This document shows positions 18,173 to 27,865 of a stretch of DNA of 64,000 bases, in pieces. Within the stretch, counting starts at the first letter, position 1, and the number at the start of each line of letters is the position of its first letter. The position numbers and the translations under genes were made by a program. Source of the stretch: Capnocytophaga leadbetteri (GTDB lineage: Bacteria; Bacteroidota; Bacteroidia; Flavobacteriales; Flavobacteriaceae); the NCBI RefSeq assembly GCF_003054025.1, contig NZ_QBKG01000001.1, positions 124,001 to 188,000 of the forward strand, in the 5' to 3' direction. Below the pieces are notes generated by a model. It was not told the origin of the DNA. It saw only the letters and a program-made list of their open reading frames with translations, and made no database searches.

Positions 18173-18252
18173 CGTCTAGCGACTAACGACTAATAAACTA
18201 ACGACTAATAAACTAACGACTAACGACTAATAAACTAACGTCTAATTCAATA
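18173..18252. repeat. Tandem CTAACGACTAATAAA repeat
   Basis: The whole gap between menA and the following gene consists of variants of CTAACGACTAA, with or without ATAAA. Related copies lie at about 28525-28575, and reversed ones at about 3572-3590 and 27795-27825, always between genes. Confidence 0.8.
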
Positions 18253-18258
18253 ATAACT

Positions 18259-18942
18259 ATGGAAGTAATTTACTACGGACACGCTTGTGTGGGTATCCGA
18301 ATAGGCGACACCCACCTTCTTATCGACCCTTTTATCTCTGAAAACCCTTCAGCGAGTCACATCAATGTAAATGATGTACCTGCCGACTACATCCTCATCA
18401 CTACGGCTCAGCAAGACCATACTTATGATGTAGAGAGCATCGCTAAGCGCACTAATGCCAAAATTATCTCTAATTACGAGATTTCTAACCATTATTTCAA
18501 TTTAGGCATCGAAAATTCGCACCCTATGGACTTAGGGGGGGCTTATAATTTCCCTTTTGGTTCAATTAAGATGGTACCTGCTTTGCACTCTTCTACTTTC
18601 GATGACGGTAGTGCCGGTGGTTGCGCTTGTGGTTTTATCATAAAAACCTTAGACAGAACCGTTTATGTAGCAGGAGCTACAGCATTGCACTTCGATATGC
18701 AGCTTATTCCTGTGCGTTATAAAGTAGATTTAGCCGTATTGCCTATAGGTGGCAACTTTACAATGGATGTTGAAGATGCCATTATGGCTTCTGATTTCGT
18801 AAAGTGCAACAAAGTGTTAGGCTATCACTACGACACCAATCCACTTATCAAAATTGATGATAAAGACTTAGCTGTACGCAGCTTTAAAGCCAAAGGCAAA
18901 GAGTTAATTCTCTTAGGGGTTGGACAAAAAGTATTAGCTTAG
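18259..18942 (+). CDS. UPF0173-type metallo-hydrolase with an altered metal motif
   Basis: The 227-residue protein has the metallo-beta-lactamase fold of the UPF0173 family: an early YYGHACVGI, DTHLLIDPF, then PALHSSTFDDGSAGGCACGF and VLGYHYDTNP near the end. In most members the core motif is T-H-x-H-x-D-H. Here it reads ITTAQQDH, with Thr and Gln in place of the two His. The other ligands appear to be kept, so metal binding may be changed or partial. It stands alone between repeat-rich gaps. Confidence 0.8.
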   Translation: MEVIYYGHACVGIRIGDTHLLIDPFISENPSASHINVNDVPADYILITTAQQDHTYDVESIAKRTNAKIISNYEISNHYFNLGIENSHPMDLGGAYNFPFGSIKMVPALHSSTFDDGSAGGCACGFIIKTLDRTVYVAGATALHFDMQLIPVRYKVDLAVLPIGGNFTMDVEDAIMASDFVKCNKVLGYHYDTNPLIKIDDKDLAVRSFKAKGKELILLGVGQKVLA

Positions 18943-19130
18943 TATTAAATAGCAGAAATTTGCTAATTTCCAAATTTGCTAATCGGCTAATTGGCTAATT
19001 TTCCCAGTATGTCAAAGAACGAACTGAAAGTCTTAAAACTTTTACGGCGCAAAGTTCTCACCTTTTGGCAAACTGAGCAAATACTTGTTGCGTGATGATA
19101 CAACCTTGTCAAACAAACAGTCAATAAAAA

Positions 19131-20300
19131 ATGAAAAAACTTTTACTTATTACCGCGCTGCTTATAGCCTCTAACGGTTTAGCTCAGAAATACTTATCGC
19201 AATACGATATAGACGAAGAGCGCTTTGGCAACGAACGTATCTTCACCCTAAGCGCTAACGACGAACCCTTAGAGGGTGCCTATAAGGTAGCTATTGGGGG
19301 CGGCGATTACTATGAAGCTACCTTCAAAAAAGGTAGAATAGAGGGTGCCAAAAAAACGTATAACGACAAAGGCGAACTTATTGTGGAAGAACACTACAAA
19401 AATGGTTTGCCCGAAGGGGCTTTTACCCAATATCGCGAGGGCAAGGTAATACGCCTAACTACCTATAAAGACGGAAAGTTAGACGGCAAGAGCGCCCGCT
19501 ATACCGATAAAGGCGTGCCCGACTACGAAACTTTTTATAAAGACGGTAAGAAAGAAGGCGAGTGGAAGTACTACGATGACGAAGGCAAGGTTGAGCGCAT
19601 CGAAACCTACAAAAACGACGAGAAGAATGGTAAGTGGTGGCGCAAAATGGTCAGCAACCACGGCAATTACACCACTACCAAGTACTATACCAATGGCAAA
19701 CCTTCAGGAAAATGGGTAGAACAGTGGGAAAATGGCTTGCTACGCGAAGAGCGCGACTATAAGGACGAAAAGACCTATACTCAGCGCAATTATCACCTAA
19801 ACGGCAATCCTAAAAGCGAAGTGTCTTACAAAGACGATAAGCTGCACGGAGCTCGCAAGAACTTCAATGGGGCAGGTGTTTTGCAAGACGAACAAGTATT
19901 CGACGCTGATAAGCTCATCGCTCGCAAAATCTACCACTCTAATGGCAGATTAAAAGAGGAAACCAATTATAAAAACGATGAGAAAAACGGTAAGTACACC
20001 CTCTATAACGAAAATGGCACTCTTAGCGAAGAAGGCGAATATAAAAACGACTTCAAAGAGGGCGTATGGCGCGAGTACCAAGAGAATAATGTGCTGTACC
20101 GCGAACGTACCTATGTAGGAGGCATTCTCAACGGCGCGATGAAAATATATTACCCTAGCAAAAAAGTAAAAGAGGAAGGAATGATGAAGGACAACTACAA
20201 GCAGGGTATTTGGAAGCACTACGACCGCACAGGGCGTTTAGCATACGAAGAAGAGTACCAGCAAGGCACAGTAGTAAAACGCAAAGATTTTGACGAATAA
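19131..20300 (+). CDS. Exported YwqK-type repeat protein
   Basis: The 389-residue product has a signal peptide (MKKLLLITALLIASNGLAQ). It then has some ten MORN-like units of about 23 residues of the form Y-KDGKxxGxWxYYxxxGxxxxExxYKN, such as YKDGKKEGEWKYYDDEGKVE and YKNDFKEGVWREYQENNVLY. Proteins of this kind are annotated as YwqK family antitoxins. That function is not established for exported Bacteroidota members, and no toxin gene is next to it. An envelope or surface role is equally possible. Confidence 0.8.
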   Translation: MKKLLLITALLIASNGLAQKYLSQYDIDEERFGNERIFTLSANDEPLEGAYKVAIGGGDYYEATFKKGRIEGAKKTYNDKGELIVEEHYKNGLPEGAFTQYREGKVIRLTTYKDGKLDGKSARYTDKGVPDYETFYKDGKKEGEWKYYDDEGKVERIETYKNDEKNGKWWRKMVSNHGNYTTTKYYTNGKPSGKWVEQWENGLLREERDYKDEKTYTQRNYHLNGNPKSEVSYKDDKLHGARKNFNGAGVLQDEQVFDADKLIARKIYHSNGRLKEETNYKNDEKNGKYTLYNENGTLSEEGEYKNDFKEGVWREYQENNVLYRERTYVGGILNGAMKIYYPSKKVKEEGMMKDNYKQGIWKHYDRTGRLAYEEEYQQGTVVKRKDFDE

Positions 20301-20317
20301 AACTCAATTTATTTCAT

Positions 20318-21091
20318 ATGAAACTCAAAAACGCAATCACACTTTCTGCCATAGCTTTGGCTACAATGCTTGGCACCACAGACCTTTACGCACAACAGAA
20401 GAAAGGTAAAAAATGCAAAAAGACAGAGCAAAGCTGTCAAAAGCCTAATTATGGCAAACCCTCTGAGGTAAAAGCTAACGAAGGCGCTTTCAAAATAAAG
20501 CCTTTAGCATACGATTATGACGCTGTGAGCAACTACATCGATGCAGAAACAATGTACATTCACTTCTCAAAACACTATGTAGGGTATTTAAACAACCTCA
20601 ATAAGGCAGTCGAAGGGAAGCCTGAAGCACAGAAGACTATAGAGCAGCTCCTCAGTACGCTCGATATGAGCAATGCAACCCTAAGAAACAACGCAGGGGG
20701 TTACTATAACCACAATTTGTATTTCGAACTTATTTCGCCAAAAGGGGGAGGAACTCCTACCGGAGCCTTAGCAGCTGCTATCGACCGCGACTTTGGTAGT
20801 TTCGAGAACTTCAAAAAAGCCTTTAGCGAGGCAGGAGCTAAACGTTTTGGTTCAGGCTGGGCGTGGTTAGTAGTCAATAATGGCAAGCTACAAGTAGTGA
20901 GCACTGCCAATCAAGATACCCCATTAATGCCAAACTTAGAGGTATCAGGCACCCCCGTTCTTGCTATGGACGTATGGGAACACGCCTACTACCTAAAATA
21001 CCAAAACAAACGCGCTGACTATATCACCAACTTCTTCAACGTTATCGATTGGACTAAAGTAGCCCAAAAATACGAAGAAGCCCTAAAATAG
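20318..21091 (+). CDS. Superoxide dismutase (Fe/Mn family), exported
   Basis: Converts superoxide to oxygen and peroxide. The 257-residue product is longer than cytoplasmic enzymes because of a signal peptide (about residues 1-25) and a Lys/Cys-rich segment. The metal ligands are in YIHFSKHYVGYLNNLN, NHNLYFELISP and MDVWEHAYYLKYQNKRADYI. Whether the metal is Fe, Mn or either cannot be decided. An exported enzyme fits defence against external oxidants in the host. It lies 17 bases after the YwqK-type gene. Confidence 0.94.
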   Translation: MKLKNAITLSAIALATMLGTTDLYAQQKKGKKCKKTEQSCQKPNYGKPSEVKANEGAFKIKPLAYDYDAVSNYIDAETMYIHFSKHYVGYLNNLNKAVEGKPEAQKTIEQLLSTLDMSNATLRNNAGGYYNHNLYFELISPKGGGTPTGALAAAIDRDFGSFENFKKAFSEAGAKRFGSGWAWLVVNNGKLQVVSTANQDTPLMPNLEVSGTPVLAMDVWEHAYYLKYQNKRADYITNFFNVIDWTKVAQKYEEALK

Positions 21092-21180
21092 TATGATTTT
21101 CGTGTATGGGTTCCCCCTTTGAAGGAAGTCCGCGAGCTGGCGCAGCGGAGTATGTGCATAAGGGGGATGTTTACAATATA

Positions 21181-21213
21181 AAAAAGCTGTTCTTTTGCGG
21201 AACAGCTTTTTTT
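21181..21213. terminator. Bidirectional terminator between sod and clcA
   Basis: AAAAAGCTGTTC and GGAACAGCTTTTT form a 12-bp stem around a short loop, with a T run on either strand. It lies between two convergent genes and can serve both. Confidence 0.85.
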
Positions 21214-21244
21214 ATGATTAATCTTAAAGAGGGTATCAGCCCTA

Positions 21245-23032
21245 TCACTGCGTAAAGTATATCAACTTCCTCCTATAAATGCTCAATAATTTTGATTTAG
21301 AGATAAAACCGTAATACCTACCATCAGAATGCACCACCGGCAGGTTCCACGCGCCTGTATGCTGAAACTTATCCATTACCGTACTCATCTTATCCTTACC
21401 CGATACTATCGTCGCAGGGGCAGGCTGCATAAGCTCAATAGCCGCAATCTTATCGTAATAATCCGCTTCAAAAATAAGGTGACGTATATTGTCAAGCAGA
21501 ATTACCCCTTTTAAAACACCCGTTTCGCGCTCTAATACAGGATAAATATTCCTATTCGATACCCGCACCACATCCATCACCACCTCGCGCAGCTTCATAT
21601 CCGTATAAACAGGCACAAAGTTGTGCTCTACCACCTGCTCAAAGTCCATTAAGGTCAATATCGATTGGTCTTTGTTTTGCGAAATAAGCTCCCCTTTCCT
21701 GCCCAGTTCCATAGTGTAGATAGAGTATTTGTTAAAATACTTAGCCACCGAAAACGATACCGCAGCCGTCAGCATCGCCGGTACTAGTAGCGAGTAACCT
21801 CCCGTTACTTCAGCGATGAGGAAAACAGCCGTCAGCGGAGCGTGTAGCACCCCCGTCATTAGGGCAGTCATACCCACAAGAGTAAAGTTAGGCAGCGCCG
21901 CCTTGTAGCCCAGTATCGGAAATTCGTTGATAATACGCGCAAAGCAATTCCCCATCACGCCCCCCATAAAGAGCATAGGCGAGAAAATACCCCCCACACC
22001 ACCACCGCCAAAAGTCAGCGAGGTAGCCACTACCTTGGCAAAGGTAAGCCCCGCCAATAGCAGAATGATAATCCACGTGTTTGATAAATCCCACCCAAAA
22101 ATATTCTTGCTAAGCGATAACTCAGGGTGTCCCTCCTTTAGGTGATTAATAATCTCGTGCCCTTCGCCGTATAACGGAGGCATTATATAGATAAGCAACC
22201 CCAAAAGAGCCCCTCCTATCACTATTTTTAGGTACGGAGCAGTTATTTTCTTAAAAAAAGCATTGATTTTCTCATATATAAAAGTAAAATAAGCCGACAT
22301 TAGTCCCCCCACTATACCCAAAAGAATGTAGAACGGAATTCCTTGCAGCGAAAAGGCACGAGTGATAGTCATCGGTATAAGCACCTCACTGCCAAAGAAG
22401 AAATAAGAAGTAAACACCCCGCAGAGCGAAGCGATAAACAGAGGAATAAGCGATGATAGCGTCAGGTCAAGCCCAAACACTTCTATCGCAAATAGAATTG
22501 CGGCGATAGGCACTTTAAAGATAGCGGCTAAGGCCGCCGCACAAGCACAAGCCAACAGCAGCATACGGTTCGATTGGTTGATGTGAAAAAAACGACATAT
22601 ATTAGAGCTTATCCCAGCCCCTGTTACTACCATCGGACCTTCTAGCCCTACCGAACCCCCAAAGCCAATAGTAATAGGAGCCACCAACAGACTCCCATAC
22701 GCCTGAAAGCGCTTCATTACCCCTTTTTGGTGAGCTACGGCATAGAGTATTGAGGGTATACCGTGATTCACATCGTGGCGTATCACATATTTTTTAACCC
22801 AATACACCGCTGCAAAGCCGATAGTAGGCAGCACAAAGTAAAAGCCATAAGTTACCGTTTGGGCTAATTGCCCATCTAACAGCCACTGAATAAAGTGAGT
22901 AAACGACCGCATCGCAAGGGCAGCCAGCCCTGTGATGATACCAATTACCCCGCTCAGTAGCAGAATAAATTGACGTTCGCTAATGTGCTTCACACGCCAT
23001 ATAAGGAAGCGTTTTAAGAAATGTTGAGTCAT
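21245..23032 (-). CDS. CLC-family chloride channel/antiporter with CBS domains
   Basis: The 595-residue product has about ten membrane helices with the CLC selectivity motifs GSVGLEGP (gating Glu) and GGGGVGGIFSPMLFMGG, and a cytosolic C-terminal CBS pair (about residues 450-590). The gating Glu is kept, but the second proton-path Glu was not checked, so channel and antiporter remain both possible. The mRNA leader is a tandem repeat (23041-23176) after a promoter at 23186-23193. Confidence 0.93.
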   Translation of the reverse strand: MTQHFLKRFLIWRVKHISERQFILLLSGVIGIITGLAALAMRSFTHFIQWLLDGQLAQTVTYGFYFVLPTIGFAAVYWVKKYVIRHDVNHGIPSILYAVAHQKGVMKRFQAYGSLLVAPITIGFGGSVGLEGPMVVTGAGISSNICRFFHINQSNRMLLLACACAAALAAIFKVPIAAILFAIEVFGLDLTLSSLIPLFIASLCGVFTSYFFFGSEVLIPMTITRAFSLQGIPFYILLGIVGGLMSAYFTFIYEKINAFFKKITAPYLKIVIGGALLGLLIYIMPPLYGEGHEIINHLKEGHPELSLSKNIFGWDLSNTWIIILLLAGLTFAKVVATSLTFGGGGVGGIFSPMLFMGGVMGNCFARIINEFPILGYKAALPNFTLVGMTALMTGVLHAPLTAVFLIAEVTGGYSLLVPAMLTAAVSFSVAKYFNKYSIYTMELGRKGELISQNKDQSILTLMDFEQVVEHNFVPVYTDMKLREVVMDVVRVSNRNIYPVLERETGVLKGVILLDNIRHLIFEADYYDKIAAIELMQPAPATIVSGKDKMSTVMDKFQHTGAWNLPVVHSDGRYYGFISKSKLLSIYRRKLIYFTQ

Positions 23033-23040
23033 TTTTTTGT

Positions 23041-23176
23041 TACAGATAGTTCAGCTTTTTTAGTTACAGATAGTTTAGTTTTTTAGTTATGGATAGTTCA
23101 GCTTTTTTAGTTACAGATAGTTCAGTTTTTTAGTTACGGATAGTTCAGCTTTTTTAGTTACGGATAGTTCAGCTTT
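23041..23176. repeat. 23-24-bp tandem repeat in the clcA leader
   Basis: Six copies of TACRGATAGTTCAGCTTTTTTAGT, alternating 24 and 23 bp, with few substitutions. They fill the interval between the predicted clcA promoter and its start codon, so they would be transcribed as the 5' leader. Copies 2 and 4 lack one base of the T run. Confidence 0.9.
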
Positions 23177-23185
23177 TACGAGTGG

Positions 23186-23193
23186 CAAAAGTA
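23186..23193 (-). promoter_or_regulatory. Predicted -7 element of clcA
   Basis: The minus strand reads TTTGTACTTTTGCC, with TACTTTTG an exact TAnnTTTG match. It predicts a leader of about 145 bases made of the tandem repeat. Confidence 0.65.
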
Positions 23194-23239
23194 CAAATTT
23201 ATTTTTGATTACCACGCCTCCCCACAATATTTACATTTT

Positions 23240-23402
23240 CACACCTCCGACCAGTCCCACCAGTCCCACTTGTCTCACTTGTCCCACCTGTCCCACCAGT
23301 CTCACTTGTCCCACATCTTTGCCCGTGCGACTCGCACTCCCATCAGTCCCACAATCACCTTTGTATTAATATTTTTAATCATACATCAAAAACATTACCC
23401 AA
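23240..23402. repeat. GTGGGACA-type low-complexity repeat and cassette-end module A
   Basis: A degenerate 9-bp repeat (CCCACCTGT, CTCACTTGT) occupies about 23255-23355. It is followed by a conserved module, CCACAATCACCTTTGTATTAAT...ACATTACC, that adjoins the end of the immunity-like gene at 23403. The same order occurs at three further places in this island. Confidence 0.8.
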
Positions 23403-24011
23403 TCACTCGAATAGTTTAGAAAAATCTAATTGACTAGAGTCACTAATATTAATAATACTATCTACTTTTTCTATTTGTATTAAAAAAGCATAGCCTTTTC
23501 TGAATTTTTCTTCTTTTTCAACTTTTTTATTTCTAAGTCCTATTATTTTTATTTTATATTTCCCATTAGGAATTGTATACTTAGCTGCACTATAAGCGGT
23601 ATATCTTTCTCCTTCATATGAAAGATAGTAATAGGTCTCTATATTTGTACAATTTTCTAAGTCTTTATATTTCCAGTTTTCTATTTGTTCAAAACTACAA
23701 ATCCAAAGAGCTTCATCCTTTACTTCCAAAAAAAATGTTTCTTCGGTAGGTATAGAATCCCATTCTTCATCGGTAGTTCTATTATCATTTATAGTAATGA
23801 AAATTTGATAATAATATGCACGAATACGCGGGATAGGCACAAAAGCCCCTTTCTTTATAAAATCATAAAATACATTATGATTCTTGTCAAAATAAGTAAG
23901 CATCTTTTTAGAACGAATTCTATGTTCCTTACATAGTTCTTGGAATATTTCTGCTGATACAACAGCAATTCCATAACCATTTGAGCTAATAGGTTTATCT
24001 AAGTGTATCAT
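23403..24011 (-). CDS. Hypothetical protein, likely immunity protein
   Basis: The 202-residue protein is not recognised. It has no signal peptide or membrane segment. Its acidic, Tyr-rich sequence (for example IETYYYLSYEGERYTAYSAAKY and EEWDSIPTEETFFLEVKDEALW) is of the kind seen in immunity proteins of polymorphic toxins, and the strongly AT-rich base use differs from neighbouring housekeeping genes. It is the last gene of the island and no toxin gene lies immediately upstream. Confidence 0.6.
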   Translation of the reverse strand: MIHLDKPISSNGYGIAVVSAEIFQELCKEHRIRSKKMLTYFDKNHNVFYDFIKKGAFVPIPRIRAYYYQIFITINDNRTTDEEWDSIPTEETFFLEVKDEALWICSFEQIENWKYKDLENCTNIETYYYLSYEGERYTAYSAAKYTIPNGKYKIKIIGLRNKKVEKEEKFRKGYAFLIQIEKVDSIINISDSSQLDFSKLFE

Positions 24012-24164
24012 ATTAGTAATGAAATAAGATGTACTCTAAATTCTTTTTACAGCTACAAGTTGGCACTAATTGAGTAATAAGTTTTTTATAATGTCTTTCT
24101 ATATTCATAATTAGAATTTTTATTAATAAATGTTTGATAATAATTGTTCCCTTTTGGCACAGGT

Positions 24165-24425
24165 TTTTCCCACCAGTCCCATACTCGCCTCACATTCCCA
24201 GCCCTCCCATTCCTCCCAGCCTTCTCATTCCTCCCAGCCTTCTCATTCCTCCCACCTGTCTCACTCGTCTCACCTGTCCCACTTGTCCCACACTCGCCCC
24301 ACATTTCCAGCCCTCTCAGCCTTCCCATTCCTCCCACCTGTCCCTCCTGTCCCACCCGTCCCACAATTGCCTTTGTGTTAATGGTTAGCATACTATATTT
24401 TTAACAACACATCTGATACATTACC
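24165..24425. repeat. GTGGGACA-type repeat and cassette-end module B
   Basis: About 200 bases of CCCACCTGT / CTCATTCCTCCCAGCCT-type repeats (24165-24365). The conserved module CCACAATTGCCTTTGTGTTAATGGTTAGCATA...ACACATCTGATACATTACC follows (24360-24425). Long frames on both strands across this block are products of the repeat, not genes. The rest of the gap at 24012-24164 shows no recognisable feature. Confidence 0.85.
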
Positions 24426-24511
24426 AAATGTCATAGTCGGTACTCCAAACAAGTTCGTCATTCCTCAAAAGGATATAAAAGTAAGAATTCAAAGAACTTT
24501 GATTATCTATA

Positions 24512-24751
24512 TCATCGAAGTTTTAACAAAGGGTTTTCTATTTCTTCTTCAGACAAATAAAATGCTTCTCCTTCATTGATAGCAATTAATTTCAAAAGAA
24601 TCCAATTTTGCCTTTGTGTTAATATATCTTCATACTTCAAATATATTTCAAATGCTTTATCTGAAATATATTCGCCTGTCTTTTTCCCTGCCAAACTTTT
24701 TAGTTTATGAATGTCATTTCTTTTGGCATTGTACTTTTTTCTCTTTTCCAT
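24512..24751 (-). CDS. Small immunity-like protein paired with the RHS tip, possibly frameshifted
   Basis: The 79-residue protein starts inside the RHS tip gene (38-base overlap), as expected for a toxin-immunity pair. It contains a basic start ([13 protein letters not shown]) and helices [21 protein letters not shown]. It stops at a TGA just after an AAAA run. Shifting frame there continues for about 30 more codons ([20 protein letters not shown], ending at 24421 right at the conserved module), so the present gene may be a truncated form of a protein of about 105 residues. Confidence 0.6.
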   Translation of the reverse strand: MEKRKKYNAKRNDIHKLKSLAGKKTGEYISDKAFEIYLKYEDILTQRQNWILLKLIAINEGEAFYLSEEEIENPLLKLR

Positions 24752-25124
24752 TGGACGTTTCTATTGCTTTACCTTCTTGTATATCTTTATAAGTCAGGGG
24801 ATAATGTGGCAAATCTACAGGTTTTCCATCAATAGCTTTTGGATGAACTCTTACTACCTCTCCGTTATGACCATATGATTCCATCCACATTCTTGTGTTT
24901 CTTGTTGGAGATGTTTCTTTTACCATTGAAGCCCCTCTCGTGGGACCAGGTGTTGTACTTGGAACTTCTTTAGAATATTCTCTAATTCTGCCATCAGACA
25001 ATACTCGTTTTTTAACAACTTTAAATAACCCCAACACATCCACCCACCAGTTGCTATCCTTCACATACCCATATAGCGTAGGATTTCCTCCTGCCAGTCC
25101 TATCGGGTCTTGCGAGATATACAT
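24714..25124 (-). CDS. RHS repeat-associated core end with C-terminal toxin domain (orphan tip)
   Basis: The first residues, [20 protein letters not shown], are the conserved end of the RHS core. The same frame is open back to a stop at 25197-25199 and includes the core segment [20 protein letters not shown] without a start, so the large RHS protein is missing. From about residue 35 a variable toxin domain follows, with [20 protein letters not shown] and [12 protein letters not shown]. The activity is not recognised. It is best read as an orphan toxin tip left by recombination; the ATG may not be used. Confidence 0.7.
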   Translation of the reverse strand: MYISQDPIGLAGGNPTLYGYVKDSNWWVDVLGLFKVVKKRVLSDGRIREYSKEVPSTTPGPTRGASMVKETSPTRNTRMWMESYGHNGEVVRVHPKAIDGKPVDLPHYPLTYKDIQEGKAIETSNGKEKKVQCQKK

Positions 25125-25254
25125 TCCGCTTTCAGGTGAGTAGTAGCGATAACGATTATAAGCAAGCTTAGTCTCAAAGTCGTAATACTGCCCTTGCTAT
25201 AAGAAAAAAGTTCCTTCCCCGTCCTCCCAATTCTAAATTCAGAATTCAAAATTC

Positions 25255-25412
25255 TCTCCCTGTCCCACCAGTCCCACAATTGCCCTACATTCCCAGCCCT
25301 CACAGCCTTCCCATTCCTCTCAGCCCTCCCAGCCCTCCCATTCCTCCCACAATCGCCTTTGTATTAATGTTTAGCATATAATGTTTTACCAATACATCTG
25401 ATACATTTCCAT
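25255..25412. repeat. GTGGGACA-type repeat and cassette-end module C
   Basis: A degenerate CCCAGCCCTC/CCCACAAT repeat (25255-25345), then the conserved module CCACAATCGCCTTTGTATTAATGTTTAGCATATAA...ACATCTGATACATTTCC (25349-25412), which adjoins the end of the next immunity-like gene. Confidence 0.85.
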
Positions 25413-25420
25413 TACTAATA

Positions 25421-25804
25421 TTATCTTTTAAAAAAATATAAACTATCAATTTCTCCCTCAGAGAAATATAACTCTATATTATTCTGCTTGATAATATTAT
25501 CATCAATAATACTCCCTATTTTTTCTCCTAATTCATCTTTTGTTTTATCAAATATAAGTAAGTCATCTTCATACTCAAGCAATGTATTTTCTCTATTTTT
25601 TAGATTTCTTTCTACCATTATATAATAAAGATTTATATTTTCTTTGAAACAAAATTCTATTTTGAAATATAAAGAATACACTACATACAAACTACTATGC
25701 CTAGAAATAAAAAAATCTTGCGATATATTTTTTACAACATCAATATTAAATAGTTTTTTATCTATTGTATCATTAAAAAAATCACTAGTTTTTATCTTAT
25801 ACAT
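25421..25804 (-). CDS. Hypothetical protein, likely orphan immunity protein
   Basis: The 127-residue protein is not recognised. It is rich in Asp, Asn, Ile and Phe (for example LLEYEDDLLIFDKTKDELGEKI), soluble and without a signal peptide. Very low GC sets it apart from housekeeping neighbours. No toxin gene is attached. Its position between two copies of the repeat module suggests an immunity cassette stripped of its toxin. Confidence 0.55.
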   Translation of the reverse strand: MYKIKTSDFFNDTIDKKLFNIDVVKNISQDFFISRHSSLYVVYSLYFKIEFCFKENINLYYIMVERNLKNRENTLLEYEDDLLIFDKTKDELGEKIGSIIDDNIIKQNNIELYFSEGEIDSLYFFKR

Positions 25805-25946
25805 AAGCTCTTATTTTTTTCTGAATAGTCTGGTATATCTCTAAAAAAACTGTTTAGTTAGCCCCAACATATACTCGCATCCCACAATCGTCCCCACATT
25901 CCCAGCCCTCTCAGCCTTCTCATTCCTCTCACTAGTCCCACTTGTC

Positions 25947-26835
<889 letters not shown>

Positions 26836-26904
26836 TTACTTTTCAGCTATTCTAAAAAAATCGTTGCAAATATACGGTGTAATTGCCAATTAAAAAAAAA
26901 ATTC

Positions 26905-26912
26905 TATCTTTG
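26905..26912 (+). promoter_or_regulatory. Predicted -7 element of accD
   Basis: TATCTTTG, an exact TAnnTTTG match, 26 bases before the accD start codon. Confidence 0.7.
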
Positions 26913-26938
26913 CAGTTCAATAAAAAGATTAATTAACT

Positions 26939-27793
26939 ATGTCTTGGTTTAAAAGAACAGCAAAAGGAATACAAACCTCTACAGAGGAGAAGAAAGATAT
27001 CCCTAAAGGATTATGGTTTAAATCGCCCAGCGGCAATATAGTAGAGCAAGATGAGTTGGTTACCAACTTCTATGTAAGTCCTGATGACGATTACCACGTG
27101 CGCATTGGCAGTAAGGAGTATTTTCAAATACTGTTTGACAATAATGAGTTCAAAGAATTAGATGCCAATATGGTCTCTAAAGACCCTCTTTCGTTTGTAG
27201 ATACCAAATCTTACGACAAACGTTTAGAAGAAGCCACTAACAAAACGGGGCTCAAAGATGCCGTTCGTACAGCGGTGGGCAATTCTAAGGGGGCGCCTAT
27301 CGTCATTGGCTGTATGGATTTCGCTTTCATTGGCGGCTCTATGGGTAGTGTAGTGGGCGAAAAAATATGTCGTGCTATCGACTATGCTATCAAGCATAAA
27401 CTCCCATTCCTTATGATTTCAAAATCAGGCGGAGCGCGTATGATGGAGGCGGCTCTTTCGCTAATGCAGATGGCCAAAACCTCTATTAAGTTAGCTCAGC
27501 TCGATGAGGCAAAGTTGCCTTACATATCGCTTTGCACCGACCCTACTACGGGGGGTATTAGTGCTTCCTTTGCGATGCTTGGCGACATCAATATAGCCGA
27601 ACCAGGGGCGCTTATAGGCTTTGCCGGACCTCGTGTAGTGAAAGACACCACAGGGCAAGACCTCCCAGAGGGCTTCCAAACGGCAGAATTCGTTCTCGAG
27701 CACGGCTTTTTAGACTTCATCGTAAACCGCAAACAGCTAAAAGACACCGTCAATCTATACATAGATTTAGTGATGAATAGAAAAATCAGATAG
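26939..27793 (+). CDS. accD: Acetyl-CoA carboxylase carboxyltransferase subunit beta, without zinc-ribbon cysteines
   Basis: Transfers carboxyl from biotin carrier to acetyl-CoA with AccA, giving malonyl-CoA for fatty acid synthesis. At 284 residues it has normal length and the core motifs [32 protein letters not shown] and [17 protein letters not shown]. The N-terminal zinc ribbon is altered: [18 protein letters not shown] and [13 protein letters not shown] lack all four Cys found in the E. coli protein. This looks like a lineage trait, since the rest is intact. Confidence 0.95.
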   Translation: MSWFKRTAKGIQTSTEEKKDIPKGLWFKSPSGNIVEQDELVTNFYVSPDDDYHVRIGSKEYFQILFDNNEFKELDANMVSKDPLSFVDTKSYDKRLEEATNKTGLKDAVRTAVGNSKGAPIVIGCMDFAFIGGSMGSVVGEKICRAIDYAIKHKLPFLMISKSGGARMMEAALSLMQMAKTSIKLAQLDEAKLPYISLCTDPTTGGISASFAMLGDINIAEPGALIGFAGPRVVKDTTGQDLPEGFQTAEFVLEHGFLDFIVNRKQLKDTVNLYIDLVMNRKIR

Positions 27794-27865
27794 TAGGTGT
27801 TAGCCGTTAGTGGTTAGTCGCTAGTGCTCAGACTATAAAAACAACTTATAAGACCAACATAACCA

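Noticed and set aside
19131-20300. Toxin-antitoxin module based on the YwqK name
   Set aside because: The protein is exported and no toxin gene is adjacent, so the family label is not taken as evidence of antitoxin function.
21100-21180. tRNA or small RNA in the sod-clcA gap
   Set aside because: The GC-richer segment GAAGTCCGCGAGCTGGCG does not fold into a cloverleaf and has no acceptor end; only the terminator is supported.
24086-24404. Several long open frames on both strands across 24086-24404 and 26438-26823
   Set aside because: They are translations of the 9-bp repeat, which contains no stop in any frame; residues are repeats such as VGQVRQ or SHLSHL with no start context. They are treated as repeat, not genes.
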